Position numbers and translations under genes: made by a program | Shown here: in pieces, positions 50,322 to 59,186 of the stretch | Position numbering within the stretch: the stretch's first letter is position 1 | Layout: each line of letters starts with the position of its first letter | The notes under the pieces: model-generated | Databases searched by the model: none | Seen by the model: only the letters and a program-made list of their open reading frames with translations | Told to the model about the DNA's origin: nothing | Assembly: GCA_963780805.1 (NCBI GenBank) | Contig: CAWADP010000006.1 | Location: 434,001 to 498,000 of the forward strand | Length of the DNA: 64,000 nucleotides | Origin: JASHVB01 sp963780805 | GTDB taxonomy: Bacteria > Pseudomonadota > Alphaproteobacteria > Acetobacterales > Acetobacteraceae | Direction of reading: 5' to 3'

Positions 50322-51625
50322 CGCGCCTGGTCGCCGACGGGCCGCCTACACAGGCAGAGCTCAAGGAATGTCCGGGCTGCGGCCTTTTTCATGTGATTCC
50401 GCCGCTGGAGCGTAAAACCAGCGCCAGATGCGTGCGCTGTCCGACGACTTTGCATCGGGTCAGCCCGCATTCGCTGGATCACAGTATCGCCCTTACGGTG
50501 GCGGCACTGGTGTTGTTGATCATCGTGTGCACAACCACGCTGATGAACGTGGAGACGGCTGGCATCGTGCATGATGCAGGTGTGTTCTCGGGGCCGGTGG
50601 AGCTGGTTCACCGCGGCATGGCCGAGCTTGCGATAGTCGTCGTGTTTGTCACCGTGATTGCACCGCTCAGCAGGCTCATCGGCACGCTCTACGTGTTGAT
50701 CCGGTTGCGCCAGGCAAAACCACCACGGCATTTGAGCCACGTGTTCCGGCTGGTGGAACGGTTGCGCCCCTGGTCCATGGTCGAGGTCTTCGTCTTTGGT
50801 GTTTTCGTCGCTTACGCGAAACTTGGCGATGTCGTGAAAATCGGGGTGGAAGATGGGCTTTTCGCCCTGTTAGCCCTCACCTTTGTTATCATCTGGGCCG
50901 ACAGCGGGCTGGACCACCAAGCAGTATGGGACAGGCTCGACCAGAGGGACATGATCGATGGCGCCGGTGATGCTGCATCGCTTGCGCATCCGCCGATTGG
51001 CGCGGCCGGCTGCGAAATTTGCGGCCTGGTCAGCGTGCCTCGGCCCGACGATCCACACTGTCCCCGCTGCGGCGCAACCCTTCACGCGCGTAAGCCTGAC
51101 AGCGTGGCACAGACATGGGCTCTGGTGATCGCGGCCGCCGTTTTGTATGTCCCTGCCAACTATTACCCCGTGCTGACGGTGATGCAGCTCGGCGCAGGAT
51201 CACCCAGCACGATCATCGGCGGTGTGCGCGAGCTGGTGGACTCTCGCATGTACCCCCTCGCCGCACTGGTGTTTTTCGCCAGCATTGCGGTGCCCATGCT
51301 CAAGCTCATCGGCCTGTCGGTCATGCTGGTCGCGACGCAAACCGGACGCTCGGGATGGCTGCGCGATCGAACGCGGCTGTATTACGTCGTGCGGTGGATT
51401 GGACGCTGGTCAATGATCGACATTTTTATGGAAGCGCTGTTGGGGGCCTTGGTCCGGTTCGGGACCGTGATCACGATCGAGCCGGGAGTTGGCGCCGTTG
51501 CGTTCTGCAGCGTGGTCATCCTGACCATCTTCGCGGCAGAAACCTTCGACCCACGACTGATGTGGGACAGTGCGGCACAACGCTCGGCATCACATCCCCA
51601 AGCCGGGCTCGCGGTGGCCGACTGA
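50318..51625 (+). CDS. pqiA: PqiA-type inner-membrane protein
   Basis: A 435-residue protein with two repeated PqiA units. Each begins with a zinc ribbon (ECPGCGLFHV...CVRCPTTLHR at about residues 17-47; CEICGLVSVP...CPRCGATLHA at about 230-255) and continues with four membrane spans. LRPWSMVEVFVFGVFVAYAK and GRWSMIDIFMEALLGALVRF are the paired conserved motifs. PqiA is the inner-membrane partner of the PqiABC lipid-transfer system. Here the order is B-C-A rather than the A-B-C of E. coli. Confidence 0.92.
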   Translation: MTRLVADGPPTQAELKECPGCGLFHVIPPLERKTSARCVRCPTTLHRVSPHSLDHSIALTVAALVLLIIVCTTTLMNVETAGIVHDAGVFSGPVELVHRGMAELAIVVVFVTVIAPLSRLIGTLYVLIRLRQAKPPRHLSHVFRLVERLRPWSMVEVFVFGVFVAYAKLGDVVKIGVEDGLFALLALTFVIIWADSGLDHQAVWDRLDQRDMIDGAGDAASLAHPPIGAAGCEICGLVSVPRPDDPHCPRCGATLHARKPDSVAQTWALVIAAAVLYVPANYYPVLTVMQLGAGSPSTIIGGVRELVDSRMYPLAALVFFASIAVPMLKLIGLSVMLVATQTGRSGWLRDRTRLYYVVRWIGRWSMIDIFMEALLGALVRFGTVITIEPGVGAVAFCSVVILTIFAAETFDPRLMWDSAAQRSASHPQAGLAVAD

Positions 51626-51687
51626 TCGATACCTGAGACTTGCGTCCGAGCATGCCAATTCTGCGTGAGGTGAAGGAGGAGTCCTTG

Positions 51688-52566
51688 ATGTTGAGGCGAC
51701 TGGTTATGGCTGCCGTTCTGACGGGGTTGTTCGCGGGCGGAGTAATGTCGGGCGCCCAGGCGCAACAACCGATCAGCTCGGGGCAGGCGGCAGCGAGCCC
51801 ATCAGGCTGGACCTTCGACGTCACGCCGTATGTCTGGTTTGCGACCGTCAACACGACGGTGAACCTGAATTTGCCGCCCGCGCTCGGCGGCACAGTGTCA
51901 GCCGATTCATCGGTAGGATTCGGCGAGCTGGTGCCCCACCTGCACTTCGCGGCGATGGGTACGGCGGACGCGCAATACGGCCGGTTCTCGCTCCTCACCG
52001 ACATCATGTACATGAGCCTGGGCGGCACCGCGTCCCGCATCAGGTCGGTCAACTTCCTTGACCGCCCGCGCATTCCAATCTCGAGCAGCGTGCAGGCCAG
52101 CGCCGGCATGAACCTGCAGGCCACGATATGGACGCTCGCGGGTGGCTATACCGTCTTGCAGGGCGATTGGGGCAACTTCGACGTAATCGCCGGGTTCCGT
52201 TATTTGCCGATTAACGCCAGGATAAATTACAGCCTGGGACTTACGATAACAGGACCGCGCGGCAACGGTGCGACGTTCGGGGGCAGCGGTAGCGTATCCG
52301 GTAGCGCGGATATCTGGAACGGCATCGGCGGCTTTCGCGGCCGCATCCGCATCCGCAACACCGCGCTGTTCGTCCCTTATTATTTCGACATTGGTGGGGG
52401 CGGCTCGAGCCCGACCTGGCAGATCTCGTCCGGCCTCGGCTACCATTTGCCCTGGGGTGACGTGTCGCTCACCTATCGCTATCTGACGTTCGATCAAGGC
52501 AACAACGCCACCGTGCAAAAACTGGCGATACGCGGCCCGATCCTCGCGGTGAATTTCACTTTCTAG
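51688..52566 (+). CDS. Outer-membrane beta-barrel protein
   Basis: A 292-residue exported protein. The signal peptide MLRRLVMAAVLTGLFAGGVM then SGAQAQ is cleaved after AQA. Alternating strands rich in aromatic residues follow (WTFDVTPYVWFATVNTTVNL, IWTLAGGYTVLQGDWGNFDV, GLGYHLPWGDVSLTYRYLTF), and the protein ends AVNFTF with the terminal Phe recognised by the barrel-assembly machinery. A strong Shine-Dalgarno GAAGGAGGAG lies upstream of the ATG at 51688. It follows pqiA by 62 bp and may be a functional partner of the lipid-transfer operon; specific function unknown. Confidence 0.83.
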   Translation: MLRRLVMAAVLTGLFAGGVMSGAQAQQPISSGQAAASPSGWTFDVTPYVWFATVNTTVNLNLPPALGGTVSADSSVGFGELVPHLHFAAMGTADAQYGRFSLLTDIMYMSLGGTASRIRSVNFLDRPRIPISSSVQASAGMNLQATIWTLAGGYTVLQGDWGNFDVIAGFRYLPINARINYSLGLTITGPRGNGATFGGSGSVSGSADIWNGIGGFRGRIRIRNTALFVPYYFDIGGGGSSPTWQISSGLGYHLPWGDVSLTYRYLTFDQGNNATVQKLAIRGPILAVNFTF

Positions 52567-52856
52567 AGCGGGACTGGATCGGCGGCGCTGTGCGCTATGA
52601 CCTCGATATCGATGGCCGAACAGCCGGCTCTCGGCCCGTTCCCAACAGTCTTGTCACGCCGCCATTTGAGACGTAGGACGGGGTCTGACCGGTCGTTGAC
52701 GTCGGAGGGGTGTTTCCGGAAGAACTGCCCATTTATAGTGAGAACCTGGGGCTGTCGGGGAGCTGATTTCGCCTGAGAATGCCGCGCCGCCGGAACGCGT
52801 TACCCGATGCCAGCGCGGTCGCGGTCCGGTCGAACGCCAGTGGGGTGAGTTGAACG

Positions 52857-52997
52857 ATGACGAAGCCTTACGCAACTCCGACGAGACGGCCAAATTCGGC
52901 CTTGGAGAACTCCTCCCGTGCGGACATGATCTGGATCCCCGGTGGCACCTACCGCATGGGGTCGGACAGCATTCGTCAGGCGAGACCGCCGGGATGA
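52857..52997 (+). pseudogene. Formylglycine-generating enzyme (SUMF1/EgtB-like) N-terminal fragment
   Basis: A 46-residue frame ends RADMIWIPGGTYRMGSDSIR then QARPPG and stop. The part DMIWIPGGTYRMGSD is the unmistakable beginning of sulfatase-modifying factor (FGE-sulfatase) domains, but the remaining about 250 residues are missing. Its stop overlaps the start of the next membrane-protein gene (ATGA at 52994-52997). A sulfatase gene that would need FGE lies 0.9 kb downstream. I read it as the remnant of a deleted FGE gene. Confidence 0.6.
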
Positions 52998-53497
52998 CGG
53001 ATGCTAACCGGCAACGACTTGGGTTTATGCCCACGCTGGTGATCGGGCTCGCCATATTGCTGATCGTGGCGGGCGTGCTCTGGCATGGCATTACAGTGGT
53101 GGTTGTTGAGCGCATCTGGCGGCAAATGCTCGAGCGATCGAGTGGGCCGCTGTCGTTTCGCTTCATCCTGCAGCCATCTGTGGCCGCGATCGTCGCGATC
53201 CACGATGGCATCAAGGATGCACGCGCCGGCCGCTCGCCATTTTTCCAGACAATCATCCGGAAGCCGCGAGAGCGCATCGGACGTTTGCGCGAAGGATTGA
53301 TCGCGACCGCCCGGATCATTCTCCTCGGGATTGCGATGGACGTGGTTTACCAGATTTTGGTATTCAAAACGTTCTATCCAGATGAGGCCGTGATCATCGC
53401 CTTCGTGCTGGCTTTTCTTCCTTACGTGCTGGTGCGTGGGCCGATAACGCGCATCGCCCGCTTGTGGCACGGCGGTGCGTCGGGCGGAATCCGATGA
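52994..53497 (+). CDS. Small membrane protein, unknown function
   Basis: A 167-residue protein with an N-terminal span (FMPTLVIGLAILLIVAGVLW), a soluble middle (SFRFILQPSVAAIVAIHDGI, KDARAGRSPFF) and two further spans (ARIILLGIAMDVVYQILVF, EAVIIAFVLAFLPYVLVRGP). The pattern resembles small alphaproteobacterial membrane proteins seen next to sulfatases, but I cannot name a family. The ATG at 52994 overlaps the stop of the FGE fragment. It precedes a DUF202-like fragment and the arylsulfatase in the same direction. Confidence 0.65.
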   Translation: MTDANRQRLGFMPTLVIGLAILLIVAGVLWHGITVVVVERIWRQMLERSSGPLSFRFILQPSVAAIVAIHDGIKDARAGRSPFFQTIIRKPRERIGRLREGLIATARIILLGIAMDVVYQILVFKTFYPDEAVIIAFVLAFLPYVLVRGPITRIARLWHGGASGGIR

Positions 53498-53567
53498 GGC
53501 TGCCCTCGCATATCTCGCCTATACCGGACTGGGTCTGTCGCGACGCGGCATTCCGGGAGGATTTGCC

Positions 53568-53769
53568 GTGAGCGATCCTCCGCACACCGGTGATACGTCG
53601 TCCGGGAACGCAACGCCGCTGGCCGGTCCGGTCAGGGGCAGGTTCGAAGTCAGGGTGATAGCCGATGCCCATTTTGGCTGGCTGCGCACCCGGCTCAGCG
53701 TCGAACGCACGCTGTTGAATCAGTATTGGTGTATTCGCCTTCTTCGCCGTGTTACTGCGCTTGCTGTAG
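53568..53769 (+). pseudogene. DUF202 (YidH-like) membrane protein fragment
   Basis: From a GTG with GGGAGG upstream the frame reads GRFEVRVIADAHFGWLRTRL then SVERTLLNQY, the start of DUF202 proteins (xHFxWLRTRLSxERTLxxW). The normal continuation with two spans is missing; after a one-base shift near 53722 a single hydrophobic end GVFAFFAVLLRLL and stop follow. About half the gene has been lost. Confidence 0.55.
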
Positions 53770-53838
53770 CTGCTCAGGCCAGTGACATGCCAGCTGCGAA
53801 GTCGTTGTGAAACTATCGACCCGTCAAAGGAGATGAAA

Positions 53839-55324
53839 ATGGCTAAAACGGACAAGCCCAACATCCTGATACTATGGGGTGACGACATCGGGATAGCAAA
53901 TATCAGCCATTTCAGCATGGGCTTGATGGGTTACCGCACGCCCAACATCGACCGCATCGCGAAAGAAGGGGTCACCTTCACCGACTACTATTCCCAGCAG
54001 AGCTGCACCGCCGGCCGGGCATGCTTCATCACCGGCCAGAACCCGATCCGTACGGGCCTGACCAAGGTCGGTATGCCGGGTGCCACCGTCGGCCTGCAGA
54101 AGCAGGACCCGACCATCGCCGAACTTCTGAAGCCGCTGGGCTACGCCACCGGCCAGTTCGGCAAGAACCATCTGGGCGACCGCGACGAATTCCTGCCGAC
54201 CATGCATGGGTTCGACGAATTCTTCGGCAATCTCTATCACCTGAACGCCGAGGAAGAGCCCGAACTGCCCGACTATCCCAAGAGTCCGGCGTTCAAGAAG
54301 ATGTTCGGCCCTCGCGGCGTGCTGCACTGCCTGGCCGACGGCAAGGGCGGTCAGACGGTCGTGGACACCGGGCCGCTAACGAAGAAGCGCATGGAAACCG
54401 TCGACGAGGAGATCACCGATCGCGCGATGGAGTGGATGGAGACGCAGGCCAAGGCGGAGAAACCGTTCTTCCTCTGGTACAATTCCACGGCCATGCATTT
54501 CCGGACCCATGTCGCCGCAAAGAACATCGGCAAGAGTGGACAGGACCCCTATAGCGACCGCATGGTCGTCCACGACGAGCAGATCGGCCAGATGCTCGAC
54601 AAGCTCGAGGAGCTGGGCATCGCCGACAATACCATCGTCATGTACTCCACCGACAACGGGCCGGAGAACGACACCTGGCCGGATGGTGCCAACACCCCGT
54701 TCCGTGGCCAGAAGAATTCCGGCTGGGAAGGCGGCTGGCGGGTGCCCTGTTTCATGCGGTGGCCGGGCAAGATCAAGCCCGGCTCGGTGCTGAACGGCAT
54801 CGTTTCCCACATAGATATGTTTCCGACGTTACTGGCCGCGGCAGGCAACCCCGACGTCAAGCAGCAGCTCGTCGACGGGTGCACGGTCGACGGCAAGCCG
54901 TTCCATGTCCATCTCGATGGCTACAACCAGATCCCGTACCTTACCGGCGGGGCAACGGCGAGTTCGCGCAACGAGATTGTCTACTTCAGCGACGACGGCG
55001 ACGTCATCGCGGTGCGCGTCGGTGACTGGAAGTTCCATCTGGCGGTACAGCGTGCAAATCAGATGGGACAGTGGGCCGAGCCGTTCGTGAAGCTTCGAGT
55101 ACCCGTACATCGTCAGCCTTCGTCGCGATCCGTTCGAACGGGCACAATTCAATTCCAATACCTACTGGGACTGGATGGTGGATCACGTGCCGCAGATGTA
55201 CGAGATGCAGGCGGTGATCGCATCGGCGATAGCTGATTTCGTCAAGTTTCCGCCGCGGCAGAAGCCTGCGTCGTTCAACCTGGATGCGGTGCTGGCGCAG
55301 GTGACGATCAGCCACGGCAGCTAG
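53839..55324 (+). CDS. Arylsulfatase (type I, formylglycine-dependent), frameshifted
   Basis: A sulfatase of about 494 residues that hydrolyses sulfate esters. The N-terminus KPNILILWGDDIGIANISHF binds calcium (DD). The active-site Cys, converted to formylglycine, is in SQQSCTAGRACFITGQ (Cys 56, CxAxR type). GQFGKNHLGDRDEFLPT, MYSTDNGPENDTWPDGANTP and TPFRGQKNSGWEGGWRVP are further active-site segments. After EPFVK one extra base (about 55093) shifts the frame; the correct end FEYPYIVSLRRDPFERAQFN runs to 55324. No signal peptide is seen. AAAGGAG at 53826-53832 favours the ATG at 53839 over 53833. It needs an FGE, of which only a fragment is nearby. Confidence 0.88.
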
Positions 55325-55391
55325 GCCGCGGCGCTTTCGACGCCTGGGGCAGGGACACGCATTCGGCAGGTTCGCCGGCCCCCGGTCTGGT

Positions 55392-55426
55392 CGGCCCATG
55401 CACGGGATCCTGCCGTGCATGGGCCG
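55392..55426 (+). terminator. Intrinsic terminator after the arylsulfatase
   Basis: A 14-bp perfect stem CGGCCCATGCACGG / CCGTGCATGGGCCG with a 7-base loop, followed by GGCTTTTG, 67 bp after the corrected stop. Confidence 0.7.
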
Positions 55427-55540
55427 GGCTTTTGTGACCGGGCCGCTTTCGGCAAGTCCATTTTTCGCGCGCGTTTTGCCTTGAGCATTCCCGTCCGTAC
55501 CAGGGTGATGTAACTGTGTAGGAAAACCCTCCATCCAGCC

Positions 55541-56783
55541 ATGAACGACGATCCTGTTCCGCCATCGACCATCGCCGACATCACCAGCCAGGTGAGGGCC
55601 TTTTACGAAGCGCATCCCTACCCGCCGCCGGTGGACGACCTGCAAGCCTACCGCCAGGCCTGGGACGACCAGCGTCGGCGCGCCGACTCCCATCTGTTCT
55701 GGCCGGCCGAGCCCTTTCGCGATGATCGCAGCATCCTGGTGGCCGGATGCGGCACCACCCAGGCCGCCCACTACGCGCTACGCTGGCCCCGCGCCCGGGT
55801 CATCGGGATCGACGTCAGCGCCAAGAGCATCGCGTTCACGCAAGAGCTAATCCGCAAGCATGCACTCGCCAACCTCGAGGTGCGCCAGCTCGCGGTGGAG
55901 CGTGCCGCCGAGCTCGGTCAACGGTTCGAGCACGTGGTCTGTACCGGCGTGCTGCACCACCTGTCCGACCCCGATGCGGGGCTGCGAGCCTTGAACGAGG
56001 TGCTCGCACCGACAGGCGCCCTCAATATGATGGTGTATGCGCCCTATGGCCGCGCCGGGATCTATATGCTCCAGGATTACTGTCGCCGTCTTGGCATCGG
56101 CGCGACGGCGCGCGAGATCGGCGATCTTGCTGCCAGCCTGAAGGGCCTTCCACCGGACCATCCCATCGCACCCCTCCTGCGCAATTCACCCGACTTCGCG
56201 GACAAGGCCGGGCTGGCCGATGCGCTGCTGCATCCGCGGGACCGATCGTACTCGGTCCCGCAGCTCTTGGACTTCCTCGGCCGCGCGGGTCTGGCGTTCG
56301 GGCGTTGGGTGCGCCAGGCGCCTTACCTGCGGTGGTGCGGAGCGCTGGCGTCCTCGCCTCACCAATCCAGGCTGGCCGGACTGACGGCCGAAGCGCAATA
56401 CGCTGCCATCGAATTGTTCCGCGGCACCATGGTGCGTCACAGCGTCGTGGCCTTCAGGAAGGACCGGCCGGCACAGGGTGCACCGGTCGATTTTGATGGC
56501 GAGGGCTGGTTGAGCTACGCGCCCATTCGGCTGCCCGATACCCTCACTGTGCGGGACCGACTGCCCCCGGGAGCGGCAGCAGGTACTGATCAATCGCAAT
56601 CACACCTATACCGACCTCTATCTGCCTATCAACGTGCGGCAGGAGCGATTGCTGGCCGCCGTTGACGGGGAACGCACCATCGCGGAGATCTGTCGTGAGC
56701 CGGGCGATCGGACTCTCGCGCGCGCGTTTTTTCAGCAGCTTTGGCGATGGGACCAGGTCGTGTTCAACACGTCGCAAGCGTGA
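55541..56783 (+). CDS. SAM-dependent methyltransferase, frameshifted near the 3' end
   Basis: About 413 residues when corrected. The N-terminal VRAFYEAHPYPPPVDDLQAY is typical of a group of bacterial methyltransferases. The SAM motif is ILVAGCGTTQAAHYALRWPR (about residues 65-84), then VIGIDVSAKSIAFTQELIRK and FEHVVCTGVLHHLSDPDAGL. After LPPG in a run of five Cs (56564-56568) one extra base shifts the frame; the correct end is RERQQVLINRNHTYTDLYLP through RTIAEICREPGD to 56783. Target unknown. It lies downstream of the sulfatase terminator, as a separate unit. Confidence 0.8.
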
Positions 56784-56993
56784 CGCAGTGCCTTACTAAG
56801 GGCCTGCGGCGGAGCAGGCGAATCGGTTGGAGCTGCGCGCCGGCCCACCCGGCATCATGGGGCAGACCCGGCATTCGTGTCACCACATGCAGGCCCAGTG
56901 ACCGCAAGGATGCAAGGCGGCCGTCGGGCAGGGATGCCTTGCGTGGGGTGGCGGAATGCCCATCTACGTCGTGCGAATGGCCAGGGGGCTGTC

Positions 56994-57425
56994 ATGGGCA
57001 CACACCCGACCGCGCTTGATATCGTCGGCGGCGTCGCCGTTGTTGGCGGAAACCCAGTGGCCGGCGTGGACCTGGTCAAGCTCGTGCGCCGCGGACTACC
57101 GGTTGGCGCGGTGCAGTTTGTACTCGATAGCGGATTTCTGACCGCCGCCGAGTTGGATCGTATCGTGCTGCCGCGCAAGACACTGGCGAACCGCCGGAAA
57201 CTGGGTACGCTCACGCCCGAGCAATCGGACCGGCTGCTGCGGGTCGCCCGGGTGATTGCGGCGGCCGAGGAGACGTTTGGCAGTCGCGAGAAGGCCGGCA
57301 CATGGCTCCGCCGCCCAACGAGCGCGCTCACAGGCGAAAGCCCGCTCGACTTGCTCGATACGGATGAGGGTGCCCGCGAGGTCGAGACGCTGCTTGGCCG
57401 GATCGCCCATGGGATCGCTGCGTGA
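56994..57425 (+). CDS. Xre/MbcA/ParS-type antitoxin of a RES-Xre module
   Basis: A 143-residue protein with the DUF2384 arrangement: LVRRGLPVGAVQFVLDSGFL, LPRKTLANRRKLGTLTPEQS, RLLRVARVIAAAEETFGSRE then KAGTWLRRPTSALTGESPLD and LLDTDEGAREVETLLGRIAH. This domain binds and neutralises RES toxins, and its N-terminal helix-turn-helix represses the operon. The ATG at 56994 matches the family. It lies 26 bp before the RES toxin gene. Confidence 0.9.
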   Translation: MGTHPTALDIVGGVAVVGGNPVAGVDLVKLVRRGLPVGAVQFVLDSGFLTAAELDRIVLPRKTLANRRKLGTLTPEQSDRLLRVARVIAAAEETFGSREKAGTWLRRPTSALTGESPLDLLDTDEGAREVETLLGRIAHGIAA

Positions 57426-57451
57426 TCGGCTGAGGGTGGAGCGCCCTGGCG

Positions 57452-57883
57452 GTGCTGGCCTGGCGGCTGTGCCGCGCGCCGTTTGCCGATCTCAGCGGGG
57501 AGGGGGCACGGCGCTATGGCGGACGCTGGAATCGGCCGGGCCGTCCGATCGTCTATGCGGCGTCGAGCGCTGCCTTGGCGGTGCTCGAGGTCCGTGTGCA
57601 CCTCGATCTGGCGCCCGAGCTGCTGCCGGACGACTATCTGCTGCTGACGCTCGACCTGCGCGACCTGGCAATCGAGGCGGTCGTCGCTCTGCCTGCGGAT
57701 CCGGCCGCCTTTGGCGACGCCTGGCTACGGGACCAGCGCAGCGCCGTGCTCCAGGTTCCCTCGTTGATCGTGCCGGAGAGCCCCAATCTTCTGGTCAATC
57801 CCGCCCACCCGGATGCGGCGAGTGCCCGCATTATCGCGCAGCGCCGGTTCGTATTCGATCGGCGATTGTGGTTGCCCCTGTGA
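57452..57883 (+). CDS. RES-domain toxin (NAD+ phosphorylase/hydrolase type)
   Basis: A 143-residue toxin of the RES family, named for conserved Arg, Glu and Ser, which depletes NAD+ in the cell when released from its antitoxin. Key segments: AWRLCRAPFADLSGEGARRY with the Arg, GGRWNRPGRPIVYAASSAAL (Tyr and Ser) and AVLEVRVHLDLAPE (Glu). The end IIAQRRFVFDRRLWLPL is typical. It follows the Xre-type antitoxin gene directly, making a complete two-gene module. GTG is the likely start. Confidence 0.9.
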   Translation: MLAWRLCRAPFADLSGEGARRYGGRWNRPGRPIVYAASSAALAVLEVRVHLDLAPELLPDDYLLLTLDLRDLAIEAVVALPADPAAFGDAWLRDQRSAVLQVPSLIVPESPNLLVNPAHPDAASARIIAQRRFVFDRRLWLPL

Positions 57884-57949
57884 TGGCTCTCGCGGGGGCT
57901 GGTGACGGCGCCACCGGAAGCGGCCTGGCGCTTCATTCCGTCTGATTGT

Positions 57950-58115
57950 TCTCGTGCCGCGCCTCCGGTGGGACGCCGCCGAGCAAGCCCAGCGCGCGGC
58001 GCAGGCGGCGCGCGACGCTGCCGAGGCATAGGTTGCGGCGATCGCACAGGCCGAGGCCGAGTGCGCCGCCCGCTCGCGCTGGCGCCCACTGCGGGATGCG
58101 CTGCGGCGCGGGTAG
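57950..58115 (+). pseudogene. Coiled-coil protein remnant with internal stop
   Basis: Right after the RES gene a frame reads LRWDAAEQAQRAAQAARDAA, EA, an amber stop, then VAAIAQAEAECAARSRWRPL and a final stop. The Ala/Glu/Arg-rich heptad pattern resembles the tail of plasmid mobilisation or phage proteins. Too short to name; the rest of the 458-bp gap to the next gene shows nothing. Confidence 0.3.
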
Positions 58116-58309
58116 CTTTTGCCCGTGGTGCGGGTCGGTCCGCGGCTCGGACTGCGGCCTTGGCGAACCGCACCGGTGCCCGCGGGCACGGCAACGGCAT
58201 CGCTCGCCGCGATGGCGCGGGCGTCGTCCCGCGTCTGCACCGTGTCGGTGACGCCAGGGCAAAACCCGTGCAGACCGATCGGTGGGTGATGTGATTACTT
58301 TTACGCCGC

Positions 58310-58331
58310 TACACGTATATCTACACGTATT
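58310..58331 (+). promoter_or_regulatory. Direct-repeat operator candidate upstream of the antitoxin gene
   Basis: Two 10-bp copies CTACACGTAT spaced 12 bp apart (58310-58319 and 58322-58331) immediately before the GGAGG ribosome-binding site of the small antitoxin-like gene. This arrangement is typical of autoregulating ribbon-helix-helix antitoxins. Confidence 0.55.
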
Positions 58332-58341
58332 GGAGGTAGGG

Positions 58342-58578
58342 ATGTTGAAGAAGCTCACCATCACCGTGGACGCCGAAGTCTATGACGGCCTGCACAGCGT
58401 CATCGGCCGCCGCCGCATCAGCCGCTTCCTCAACGATCTCGCCCGGCCGCATGTCGTCGGCCAGGACCTGTCGGCCGGCTACGCTGCCATGGCGGCCGAC
58501 GAAGCCCGCGAGGCCGAAGCAGAGGCCTGGAGTGAAGCCCTGATCGGCGATGCCGCCGACGAACCCCGCGACGGCTGA
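58342..58578 (+). CDS. Ribbon-helix-helix antitoxin-like protein (MazE type), without adjacent toxin
   Basis: A 78-residue protein: MLKKLTITVDAEVYDGLHSV, IGRRRISRFLNDLARPHVVG then LSAGYAAMAADEAREAEAEA, WSEALIG. The N-terminal strand-helix-helix and acidic C-terminal tail are typical of MazE/RHH antitoxins that normally precede a MazF toxin gene. Here the next sequence is a hairpin and a transposase remnant, so the toxin is missing. GGAGG lies upstream and a 12-bp-period direct repeat forms a likely autoregulatory operator. Confidence 0.78.
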   Translation: MLKKLTITVDAEVYDGLHSVIGRRRISRFLNDLARPHVVGQDLSAGYAAMAADEAREAEAEAWSEALIGDAADEPRDG

Positions 58579-58580
58579 GC

Positions 58581-58607
58581 AACCCGCGCCGGCAAGTCCC
58601 GGCGGGT
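58581..58607 (+). terminator. Hairpin downstream of the antitoxin gene
   Basis: AACCCGCGCCGG and CCGGCGGGTT pair with one bulged base around CAAGTC, followed by CTCTCTC. It begins three bases after the stop. Confidence 0.5.
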
Positions 58608-58670
58608 TCTCTCTCACGCCGTCGCGCGACAAGCACGGATGGACTAAGGCGACGCTTAACAATTACCGCG

Positions 58671-59147
58671 TTAAGGCGATCTGGGGGAAATGGTATAATT
58701 CCACTCCGGGTGGAAGGCGTCACCTTTGATATTTAGGCTGGCCATTTCCTGCTCACTGACCTTGATGCCCTTTGGGTAAGTCCGGGTGTCGAGCTCGCAC
58801 CGCACCTTCAGGCCGGCCTTGGTCGTGGTGACGGCGATGAGTTCGACAACCGCGAGTCGGCTGGTCGGTGGCGTCCCCCGCCAATTCTCGGTGATGTGGC
58901 AGAACAGCCGGTGTTCAATCTTGTTCCACTTCGATGTCCCCGGCGGGTAATGGCAAACTTGCAGGGCCGGTCGGGTTTCGTCGGCCAGCTTTTGCAGTTC
59001 GACCTTGAACAGCTGCACGCGTGGCGGACGCCATGGCGCTTTCGATTGGAGGGCGTCTGCCGCGTCCCCCGATCGGATTTGTACGCCGGCTGTAACCAAC
59101 GTCGAGCTACATTGGCCGACATGTCCGTTGGTGCCACCTTCCCCCAA
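58671..59147 (-). pseudogene. ISAzo13-type transposase, C-terminal remnant
   Basis: The frame contains RVQLFKVELQKLADETRPAL, CHYPPGTSKWNKIEHRLFCH, ITENWRGTPPTSRLAVVELI and TRTYPKGIKVSEQEMASLNI, ending KGDAFHPEWNYTISPR. This is the catalytic C-terminal third of the ISAzo13-family (Rhodopirellula-type) DDE transposase; the HYPPGTSKWNKIEHR segment holds the last acidic residue. The first two thirds are missing; the sequence upstream of about 59060 no longer resembles it. It is an IS remnant between a lone antitoxin and an ABC exporter. Confidence 0.8.
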
Positions 59148-59186
59148 TTCTCACGTTACCCACAGCGCCTATCCGACCGAGTGCTG

